From NCBI GenBank assembly GCA_020720565.1, contig DYOK01000119.1, forward strand, positions 1 to 8,302: a stretch of DNA of 8,302 nt, read 5' to 3'. Positions within the stretch are counted from its first letter, which is position 1. Every line of letters starts with the position of its first letter. The DNA is from Acetofilamentum sp. (GTDB lineage: Bacteria; Bacteroidota; Bacteroidia; Bacteroidales; JAFGXI01). A program made the position numbers and the translations under genes. Under the pieces are notes generated by a model. That model had not been told where the DNA came from. It saw only the letters and a program-made list of their open reading frames with translations, and ran no database searches. This document shows positions 1 to 6,800 of the stretch, piece after piece.

Positions 1-233
1 AACGAGGAGCTAATGAAAATACAAATGGATTGATTCGTCCATATTTCCCTAAAGGAACTTCGTTTGAAAATATTACAGATCAAGACATTAAACGAGTTGA
101 AGACATATTGAATAACAGACCAAGAAAAAAATTAAACTTTCTAACTCCAAATGAATTTTTTGCTCTAAATTTGATCAAACCTAAAGTTACATTTGCGGCT
201 TATATTCAGCTATTGAAGTCCCCACAACAATAA
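1..233 (+). CDS. IS30-family transposase, C-terminal fragment (cut by window edge)
   Basis: The reading frame is open from the first base; the first whole codon is at position 3 and the stop is TAA at 231-233. The translation begins RGANENTNGLIRPYFPKG and continues to LNNRPRKKLNFLTPNEFF, which matches the conserved end of IS30-type DDE transposases (family pattern ERGxNENxNGLIRxYFPK, then LNNRPRKxLxxxTPNE). The Glu of NEN (codon 15-17), seven residues before an Arg, is presumably the catalytic Glu of the DDE triad. These enzymes cut and join the inverted-repeat ends of their own element. Most of the protein lies upstream of the window, so I cannot tell whether the copy is complete. A TTG at 30 could be miscalled as a start, but the homology clearly runs through it. 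The last dozen residues (AYIQLLKSPQQ) extend beyond the point where, from memory, many family members stop. Confidence 0.88.
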   Translation, partial: RGANENTNGLIRPYFPKGTSFENITDQDIKRVEDILNNRPRKKLNFLTPNEFFALNLIKPKVTFAAYIQLLKSPQQ

Positions 234-309
234 TACCTTCCGCTTCTCAATGACATTAGTAAAGAAAAGTAAAATGTAGAAAAAATGTAATTTAGCTTAT
301 TAACAATCC

Positions 310-330
310 GGTTTAAACTTTGTGTAAACC
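310..330. repeat. Short inverted repeat in the mlaE leader
   Basis: GGTTTA (310-315) and TAAACC (325-330) form a perfect 6-bp inverted repeat around a 9-base spacer, about 73 bases before the mlaE start. The spacer contains CTTTG, and AAACTTTG at 315-322 is one base away from the Bacteroidota -7 box TAnnTTTG, so this could be an operator over a weak promoter. A 6-bp repeat in A/T-rich DNA can arise by chance, so the functional reading is only a suggestion. Confidence 0.25.
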
Positions 331-353
331 AAAATAATGAGAGCTCATAGATT

Positions 354-381
354 AAACCTGAAACTTTTAACCTGTAACATT
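354..381 (+). repeat. Heptameric tandem repeat, four degenerate units, upstream of mlaE
   Basis: Four consecutive 7-base units can be read: AAACCTG (354-360), AAACTTT (361-367), TAACCTG (368-374) and TAACATT (375-381). The consensus is roughly WAACCTK, with AAC invariant at positions 2-4 of every unit. The array ends 22 bases before the mlaE ATG, so it would lie in the 5' untranslated region or promoter. The rest of 234-403 is A/T-rich and holds no gene that I can support. Confidence 0.5.
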
Positions 382-403
382 TAATAAATAAATCAACAAT
401 CAA

Positions 404-1144
404 ATGAAGATGCTCTACCACATAGGACGATTTGGTTCGCTGATGAAAAAGGTATTGGCACGTCCGGAAAATCACAAAACCCTTATTATCCAAACTTTTA
501 AAGAGATGGATAAACTCGCATTGGGCTCGATTGTCATCATTATGATTATCATGTTTTTTATGGGAGCAGTCGTAACCATACAAACCGCACTTAACTTGAG
601 CAACCCATTTGTGTCGAATGTTATTGTAGGCTTTGCCACCAGAGACTCTATTATATTAGAGTTTTCGAGCACAGTTACTTCGGTTATTTTGGCGGGTATT
701 ATTGGGTCAAATATCGCTTCGGAGATTGGCAATATGCGCATAAGCGAGCAAATTGACGCCATGGATATTATGGGGGTTAATTCGGCCAATTACGTTATTT
801 TGCCTAAAATTATTGCCCTGTTTCTAATGATGCCTTTTATTGTGATCATTGCGATGACGGTGGGCATTATTGGTGGCTTAGCTTCGACCTTTACCATCGA
901 TCAACTTACACTTCAAGATTATTTATCGGGTTTACAACTCGACTTTTCGGCCTATCGGGTATATTATTCACTTATTAAAAGCAGCATTTTTGCCCTGATC
1001 ATCACCATGGTGTCGTCGTATCACGGTTTTTATGTGAGCGGTGGTGCACTTGAAGTGGGCAAAGCGGGTACAAGAGCTGTAATTTATAGTATTATTCTTA
1101 TTTTAATGGCGAATTTATTCATCACTCAACTGATGCTCACATGA
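404..1144 (+). CDS. mlaE: MlaE/YrbE-family ABC transporter permease
   Basis: Inner-membrane permease of an MCE-type (Mla) phospholipid transporter, which moves lipids between the inner and outer membranes to maintain outer-membrane asymmetry. The 246-aa product has the usual family length. After an amphipathic N-terminal stretch it has hydrophobic segments at about residues 38-60, 83-104, 131-170, 190-210 and 222-244. The family hallmark lies at 97-126: AGIIGSNIASEIGNMR followed by EQIDAMDIMGV, matching the GxxxAAELGxMxxxEQIDAL region of MlaE that contacts the ATPase. ATG at 404 is the first start; a second Met follows two codons later (410). No clear Shine-Dalgarno sequence precedes it, as is usual in Bacteroidota. 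The stop overlaps the start of mlaF in ATGA, so the two should be co-translated. The substrate is inferred from the family, not visible here. Confidence 0.93.
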   Translation: MKMLYHIGRFGSLMKKVLARPENHKTLIIQTFKEMDKLALGSIVIIMIIMFFMGAVVTIQTALNLSNPFVSNVIVGFATRDSIILEFSSTVTSVILAGIIGSNIASEIGNMRISEQIDAMDIMGVNSANYVILPKIIALFLMMPFIVIIAMTVGIIGGLASTFTIDQLTLQDYLSGLQLDFSAYRVYYSLIKSSIFALIITMVSSYHGFYVSGGALEVGKAGTRAVIYSIILILMANLFITQLMLT

Positions 1145-1896
1145 TAGAGATTCGTAACTTAAACAAGCGTTTTGCAAATAAATCGGTACTTAACGACGTC
1201 AATTTTACCATCGAACAAGGTAAAACCAACTTAGTAATTGGTCAATCGGGCTCCGGAAAATCGGTTTTTTTAAAAGCTGTGGTCGGACTACATCCCGTCG
1301 ATAGTGGCGAAATTCTTTACGACGGCCGCGATTTAACTAAACTAAAACGCAAAGAATTACAAGACTTACGAAAAGAAATTGGAATGGTTTTTCAGGGCGG
1401 AGCATTATTCAACTCATCTACGGTTGAGGAAAATGTTCGATTTCCGCTCGATATGTTTACTAAACTTAGCAAGGTCGAAAAGCAAAAGCGAGTCGATTTT
1501 TGCCTCGAACATGTGAATATCGAAAAATCGAATCATTTATTTCCATCCGAAATTTCGGGAGGGATGCAAAAACGGGTTGCCATTGCCCGTGCCATTGCAC
1601 TTAACCCAAAATATTTATTCTGCGACGAGCCCAATTCCGGTCTGGATCCCAAAACATCGATTGTTATCGACCAACTGATTCAAAATTTGACCAAAGAATT
1701 TAACATTACCACCTTGGTTATTACGCACGACATGAACTCTGTGATGGAAATTGGGGAAAATATTATGTTTGTATTTCAAGGGCAGAATTGGTGGGTGGGC
1801 GATAGAAATCAAATTTTTAATACCGAAAACGAAGAATTGAACGGATTTGTGTTTGCTTCCGAATTATTTCAATCGGTTCGAAAAGCCAAAAATTAA
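1141..1896 (+). CDS. mlaF: MlaF/YrbF-family ABC transporter ATPase
   Basis: Cytoplasmic nucleotide-binding subunit that powers the MlaE permease. The 251-aa protein is a single ABC domain with all motifs in order: Walker A GQSGSGKS (34-41), Q-loop Gln85 in MVFQGGALF, signature ISGGM (138-142, a variant of LSGGQ), Walker B YLFCDEP (158-164) with catalytic Glu163, D-loop SGLD (166-169) and switch His196. The QGGALFNSSTVEENV stretch after the Q-loop is characteristic of the MlaF branch rather than of sugar or peptide importers. The PNSGLDP variant around the D-loop is, from memory, common in Bacteroidota. ATG 1141 overlaps the mlaE stop by 4 bases, so ribosomes probably reinitiate here. No MCE substrate-binding gene (mlaD) follows; the operon appears to end at the hairpin near 1956, so the remaining subunits must be encoded elsewhere. 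Confidence 0.95.
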   Translation: MIEIRNLNKRFANKSVLNDVNFTIEQGKTNLVIGQSGSGKSVFLKAVVGLHPVDSGEILYDGRDLTKLKRKELQDLRKEIGMVFQGGALFNSSTVEENVRFPLDMFTKLSKVEKQKRVDFCLEHVNIEKSNHLFPSEISGGMQKRVAIARAIALNPKYLFCDEPNSGLDPKTSIVIDQLIQNLTKEFNITTLVITHDMNSVMEIGENIMFVFQGQNWWVGDRNQIFNTENEELNGFVFASELFQSVRKAKN

Positions 1897-1932
1897 AAAA
1901 AATTGCGACGAGGCTTATCATTAATTTTATCT

Positions 1933-1940
1933 TAATTTTG
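1933..1940 (+). promoter_or_regulatory. Probable panB promoter, -7 box
   Basis: TAATTTTG is a perfect match to the Bacteroidota -7 element TAnnTTTG and is followed by CAAATAATAAA, a typical A/T-rich start region. Transcription would begin near 1946, giving panB a leader of about 130 bases. No well-spaced -33 TTG is present: the nearest, at 1903-1905, lies 27 bases upstream, longer than the usual spacing of about 19-21. The element is 37 bases after the mlaF stop. Confidence 0.5.
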
Positions 1941-1948
1941 CAAATAAT

Positions 1949-1979
1949 AAACAGAAGGCCTTCGGCCTATTTGTTTTTT
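1949..1979 (+). terminator. Terminator-like hairpin after mlaEF
   Basis: AGGCC (1956-1960), a TTC loop and GGCCT (1964-1968) form a 5-bp stem, mostly G-C, followed by a T-rich tail, TTTGTTTTTT (1970-1979). Flanking AAACA and TGTTT may add partial pairing at the base. This fits an intrinsic terminator for the mlaEF transcript. It lies about 10 bases after the predicted panB transcription start, so it would also sit at the 5' end of the panB message. Confidence 0.55.
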
Positions 1980-2074
1980 AGCGATAAGTTTTTGAAGTGC
2001 TAGGATCGAAAACATACAGCATTATATTATCTCAATTATATTCAACCAGGGCACAACCCTATACACATCAAGCT

Positions 2075-2890
2075 ATGTCAGTTCAATCTCATGTTCGAAA
2101 AATAACGACCCATGTGCTTTACGAAATGAAGCTCCGTGGCGAAAAAATAGCCATGCTCACCGCCTACGATTACTCCATGGCCAAAATTGTCGAAGCCGCG
2201 GGAATCGATGTAATTCTTGTTGGCGACTCAGCCTCTAATGTGATGGCTGGTTACGACACGACACTTCCCATTACACTCGATGCCATGATTTACCACGCTT
2301 CGTCGGTGGTTAGAGCAACCGAGAAAGCGCTTGTGGTGGTCGATATGCCATTTGGAACTTACCAAGGCAACTCCAAAGAAGCCCTGCTTTCGGCCATTAG
2401 AATTATGAAAGAAACTGGAGCTCATGCCGTAAAAATGGAAGGTGGATTCGAAATTAAAGAGTCGATTCAACGTATTTTGTCGGCGGGTATTCCCGTGATG
2501 GGGCATTTAGGATTAACACCGCAATCGATTTATAAATTTGGAACATACTCGGTTCGAGCACGTCAAGAAGAAGAGGCACTTAAATTGAAGGAAGATGCCA
2601 AATTACTCGAAGAATTGGGCTGCTTTTCGGTAGTGCTCGAAAAAATCCCTGCTCAATTGGCTAGCGAAGTCGCACAATCGATTAAAATTCCTGTAATTGG
2701 CATTGGTGCCGGTGGAGGCGTCGATGGACAAGTTTTGGTTTTACACGATATGCTTGGAATTACACAAGAATTTTCGCCCCGTTTTTTACGCCGATATCAC
2801 AACATAGCTGACGAAATTCAAGGTGCAGTCCAAAACTACATCAGCGATGTAAAACAACGCGACTTCCCTAACGAACGCGAGCAATATTAA
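2075..2890 (+). CDS. panB: 3-methyl-2-oxobutanoate (ketopantoate) hydroxymethyltransferase
   Basis: Cytosolic enzyme that transfers a hydroxymethyl group from 5,10-methylenetetrahydrofolate to 2-oxoisovalerate to make ketopantoate, the first committed step toward pantothenate and coenzyme A. The 271-aa product is a single TIM-barrel domain of standard length. Residues equivalent to the E. coli active site are present: Asp51 in VGDS and Asp90 in VDMPFGTY (metal ligands), Lys120 and Glu122 in VKMEGG, and the catalytic Glu189 in VLEKIPA. Other signatures are GHLGLTPQS (143-151) and GIGAGGGVDGQVLV near the C-terminus. I chose ATG 2075 because family members begin at about this point (MSV, then KITTHVL). 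The frame is open back to a GTG at 1997, but the extra 26 residues look unlike any PanB N-terminus. The end, NEREQY, resembles Bacteroidales PanB proteins. An RluA-type gene follows closely. Confidence 0.96.
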   Translation: MSVQSHVRKITTHVLYEMKLRGEKIAMLTAYDYSMAKIVEAAGIDVILVGDSASNVMAGYDTTLPITLDAMIYHASSVVRATEKALVVVDMPFGTYQGNSKEALLSAIRIMKETGAHAVKMEGGFEIKESIQRILSAGIPVMGHLGLTPQSIYKFGTYSVRARQEEEALKLKEDAKLLEELGCFSVVLEKIPAQLASEVAQSIKIPVIGIGAGGGVDGQVLVLHDMLGITQEFSPRFLRRYHNIADEIQGAVQNYISDVKQRDFPNEREQY

Positions 2891-2916
2891 TATTGGAAAC
2901 GGAAAATAACCCGCAC

Positions 2917-3603
2917 ATGACACTTGAGGTTTTATACGAAGACAACCACATCATTGCCATAAACAAAGGCAATTCCGATATTGTTCAAGGCGACAAGACT
3001 GGCGATATCCCCTTGCTTGAGCACGTCAAAGCTTACATCAAAGCCAAGTATCAAAAACCAGGTGCTGTGTTTTTAGGTTTGCCGCATCGACTCGACCGAC
3101 CCACCAGTGGCGTGGTGTTGTTTGCCCGTACATCGAAAGCCTTAACGCGACTAAACGCCATGTTTCTGGACAAAAGCATTAAAAAAACGTATTGGGCTAT
3201 TGTAACCGATGCCCCTGTACAAGCCGAAGGAACCCTTGAACATTTTTTGTCACGTAACGAAAAACAAAACAAATCGTACGTTTTCGACCAAGAAAAACCA
3301 CTTACCAAACGTGCTATTCTAAGCTATAAAACACGCTCTAAATCGGATCGGTACACCTTGCTCGAAATCGAACTAAAAACAGGCCGACACCACCAAATAC
3401 GAGCCCAATTGGCACATATTGGCTCGGTGATTAAAGGCGATTTAAAATATGGAGCCAAACGCTCCAATCCCGATGGGGGAATAAGTTTGCACGCCCGTAG
3501 ATTACAGTTCATCCATCCAGTCAATTTGCAACAAATCGATATCGTTGCACCTGTACCCCAAGACCCACTTTGGCAATTTTTCGAGCAAAGCCAAAAGCAA
3601 TAA
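2917..3603 (+). CDS. RluA-family RNA pseudouridine synthase
   Basis: Isomerises specific uridines in rRNA or tRNA to pseudouridine. The 228-aa protein consists of the catalytic domain only, with no N-terminal S4 RNA-binding domain. Visible motifs are the opening LYEDNHIIAINK, the catalytic loop HRLDRPTSG (57-65) with nucleophilic Asp60, the KKTYWAIV strand near 90, and TGRHHQIRAQLA (155-166), followed by LKYGA and SLHARRLQF. These identify the RluA/RluC/RluD branch rather than RsuA or TruB, but the target uridine cannot be read from sequence. ATG 2917 is preferred because the family starts just before the LYEDN motif. A TTG at 2893 would add eight residues and leave only 2 bases after panB. 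A GGAAAA at 2901-2906 could act as a weak ribosome site. The 26-base gap from panB implies co-transcription. Confidence 0.93.
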   Translation: MTLEVLYEDNHIIAINKGNSDIVQGDKTGDIPLLEHVKAYIKAKYQKPGAVFLGLPHRLDRPTSGVVLFARTSKALTRLNAMFLDKSIKKTYWAIVTDAPVQAEGTLEHFLSRNEKQNKSYVFDQEKPLTKRAILSYKTRSKSDRYTLLEIELKTGRHHQIRAQLAHIGSVIKGDLKYGAKRSNPDGGISLHARRLQFIHPVNLQQIDIVAPVPQDPLWQFFEQSQKQ

Positions 3604-3708
3604 AATTATAACTATTGGGCTTTTTAGCATGTTCGAGTTAATCCAAAGGGCTATTAAAATGTGTTCGATGGACTTCGTATGCAAACCAAGCATCTCAAAT
3701 CTGTTTAT

Positions 3709-3737
3709 AAAAACTGAAAACGTATTTTAGTTTTTTT
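3709..3737 (+). terminator. A/T-rich hairpin with T-run after the panB operon
   Basis: The left arm AAAACTGAAAA (3710-3720) pairs with TTTTAGTTTT (3725-3734) around a CGTA loop, with one bulged G (3716); an extra A-T pair (3709/3735) extends it to 11 bp. A run of seven T's (3731-3737) ends the structure. It lies about 105 bases after the pseudouridine synthase stop and may work in both directions. The stem has only one G-C pair, so it is thermodynamically weak and could reflect base composition. Confidence 0.4.
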
Positions 3738-3845
3738 AGGTCAGACCATTCAAAACTTTTATTTTTAAAATCACTTTGAGTGGATCAAAATCCTCATTTT
3801 TTGACACATTCCGAGTTCTATTTACTCCCTTTAATACAGACTATC

Positions 3846-6800
3846 ATGTTTTTGATTTACGATACCGAAACAACTGGACTGCCCAATAATTACAATGCCC
3901 CTTTAAGCGATAGCGACAATTGGCCACGAATGGTACAAATTTCATGGCAAATTCACGACGCTTTGGGCGAACTGGTCGAAGTTAAAAACTACATTATAAA
4001 ACCAGAAGGTTACGAAATACCCTATGCAGTAGTAAAAGTTCACGGTATCACTACCGAACGAGCCCTTAAACAAGGTGCCGATCTGACAATGGTGCTAAAC
4101 GATTTCGCTCTCGCTTGCTCAAAAGCACAATTTGTGGTGGGGCATAATATCGAATTCGATAACAACATTATAGGAGCAGAATTTTACCGTAAATCAATCT
4201 CAAATCCGATTTCGGGACTAAAAATATTAGATACAAAAAACGAAGGCACCAACTTTTGCCAATTACAGGGAGGTAGAGGTGGAGGTTTTAAATGGCCAAA
4301 ACTTGAGGAATTGCATCACAAACTTTTTGGAGAAAAATTTGCCGAAGCACACAATTCTGCAGCCGATGTCGAAGCCACAACCCGTTGTTTCTTGGAAATG
4401 ATTCGCCTCGAAGTTTTTAGTTTGCAAAAGATTGGTTTTACGGCCGAAATGCATCAAGCATATACCCGACATAATCCCTATCCAATTAAAGCCATCGGAC
4501 TAAATACACAAGCTTACAACCCCAACGATTTAACCGATACAGAACCTATAAGGGAATCGATGGAACTGGATCAAGTGCCAGAAATTGAACTTGAAGCTGA
4601 AGATGTTCCAACGCAAATAGAACCAACTCTTGATCAGCCATTAAAAGAAAAAATATTTGCTCATTTGCACTTGCACACGCAATATTCCCTACTCGATGGA
4701 GCTTGCGATATTTCGGCATTAGCCAAAAAAGCTAAAAAAGATGGAATGAAAGCAGTGGCCATAACAGACCACGGCAATATGTTTGGGGTAAAATTATTCC
4801 ACAAAACCTTACAAAAAGAAGGTGTTAAACCCATTTTAGGATGCGAAGTTTATGTTGCCCGTAGGGGAATGGCACGCAAAGAAACCAAAGAAGACCAAAG
4901 CGGTTGGCACTTGGTTTTGTTAGCCAAAAACAAAATAGGATATTCCAATTTAACACAATTAACATCTCTAGGATTTCTCGAAGGATTTTATTACAAACCA
5001 CGTATCGATAAGGACTTGCTTAAAAAGCACAGCGAAGGCCTCATTGCCTTAAGTGCCTGTTTAGGTGGCGAAGTATCGAAAAAAATAATGAACGAGGGTG
5101 TTGATTCTGCACTTGCTGCGGCCGACTGGTACAAATCGGTATTTGGCGACGATTTTTACCTCGAAATTCAACGACACCAATCTGGCAATCCCGAAACCGA
5201 CTCGAAAATCTATCAAGACCAGGTTTTTGTTAACGAAAAAATTCTTGAAATTGCCCAAAAGCTATCCATAAAAGTGGTGGCCACTAACGATGTGCATTTT
5301 ATCGAACCAGAAGATGCAGCGGCGCAAGAACGTTTGTTGTGCATCAATACAGGCTCATTTTTGAGCGACACCAAACGGATGAAATACTCGGGTCAAGAAT
5401 GGATGAAGACCCAAAGCGAAATGTTTCAGATTTTTTCCGATGTGCCCGAAGTTTTCGAAAATATTGCCGAAGTGGTTGAAAAAGTGGAAGATTACAAACT
5501 CGACCGATCACCACTGATGCCACAATTCGATATCCCAGAATCGTTTGCCCGATTCGACGACTACAAAGCTAAATTTTCCGAAAGCGATTTAATTGATGAA
5601 TTTGGCGAAGAAAGGTTTCAGAAATTGGGAGGTTACGACAAAGTGATTCGAATTAAATTCGAGGCCGATTATCTGTATCAAATTACATACGAAGGTGCAG
5701 CTTTACGTTGGAAAGAAATCACTCCAGAAATTCGCGAACGTCTCGATTTTGAACTTAAAGTCATAAAGGAAATGGGCTTTCCAGGTTATTTCCTTATTGT
5801 TTGGGACTTTCTTAAAGCCGCACGCGAAATGGGCGTAGTTGTGGGGCCAGGCAGGGGTTCGGCGGCAGGTTCGGCGGCAGCCTATTGTATGCGGATAACC
5901 GAAATAGACCCCATCAAATACGATTTGCTTTTCGAACGTTTTTTAAATCCCGACCGTATCTCGATGCCCGATATTGATATCGACTTCGACGACGATGGCC
6001 GAGGCAAAGTGTTGCAATGGGTGGTGAACAAATACGGCGAAAAACGAGTGGCCCACATTGTCACATTCGGCACATTAGCCGCCAAATCGGCCATTCGCGA
6101 TGTGGGTCGCGTACAACAGTACCCGCTTTCCAATACTTCGGCTTTGCAAAAATTGGTACCCGACAAACCAGGAACAACACTAAAAGACGCTTTTGCCGAA
6201 ATAAAAGAACTTCGCGACATTAGAGCAGCAGGTGGCGATGCCGCCGATGTGCTTAAATATGCCGAAGTACTCGAAGGTTCGGTTCGAAATACCGGTACAC
6301 ACGCTTGTGGTATTATTATCGGCGCCGACGATTTGGAAAAACACATTCCAATTACCACAGCCAAAGACTCTGAATTGACCTATGTTACTCAATACGACGG
6401 TAAACATGTCGAGGACGTGGGCTTGCTCAAAATGGACTTTTTAGGACTTAAAACGCTTTCCATTATTAAAGATGCGGTTCAAAATATTAAACTTTCGCGA
6501 AATATCGAAATTGATATCGACCGCATTCCGCTCGACGATAAAGCCACTTACGAACTTTATTCGGCAGGCGAAACCACAGGCTTATTCCAGTTCGAATCTG
6601 ACGGGATGAAAGGACACCTTCGAAATTTAAAACCCACACGTTTCGAAGACTTAATTGCCATGAATGCCCTTTACAGACCTGGGCCTATGGAATATATCCC
6701 GAGCTTTATCAAACGTAAGCACGGCAATGAGGCTATCAATTACGACGTGCCCATGATGCGGACTTATCTCGAAGAAACATACGGCATTACGGTTTATCAG

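Noticed and set aside
288..322. Weak -7 box candidates for mlaE (TAATTTAG at 288-295, AAACTTTG at 315-322)
   Set aside because: Each has one mismatch and no convincing -33 element; mentioned only in connection with the inverted repeat.
206..583. 125-codon open frame on the - strand spanning the leader and the start of mlaE
   Set aside because: It overlaps a well-supported gene on the other strand, has no recognisable domain and resembles a reverse-strand shadow.
1997..2074. GTG-initiated 26-residue N-terminal extension of PanB
   Set aside because: The extra residues have no PanB character, begin close to the predicted promoter, and the family starts at the ATG at 2075.
3617..3668. Imperfect direct repeat (GGGCT...TTCGA at 3617-3636 and 3648-3668)
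   Set aside because: Only the ends match well and the middles need gaps, so it is not distinguishable from chance.
3545..3730. 61-codon + strand frame running out of the pseudouridine synthase gene
   Set aside because: It overlaps the true gene in another frame, has no family resemblance and ends inside the terminator candidate.
3771..3778. TCACTTTG as a dnaE -7 promoter box
   Set aside because: One mismatch from TAnnTTTG at a key position and no -33 TTG at proper spacing; chance matches are expected in A/T-rich DNA.
3780..3845. GTG-initiated 22-residue extension of DnaE
   Set aside because: The exonuclease domain starts naturally at MFLIYDTET (ATG 3846); the upstream codons look like untranslated leader.
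5882..6364. 160-codon open frame on the - strand inside dnaE
   Set aside because: Ser/Pro-rich translation typical of the antisense of a conserved gene; no motif, and it is fully covered by the DnaE catalytic core.
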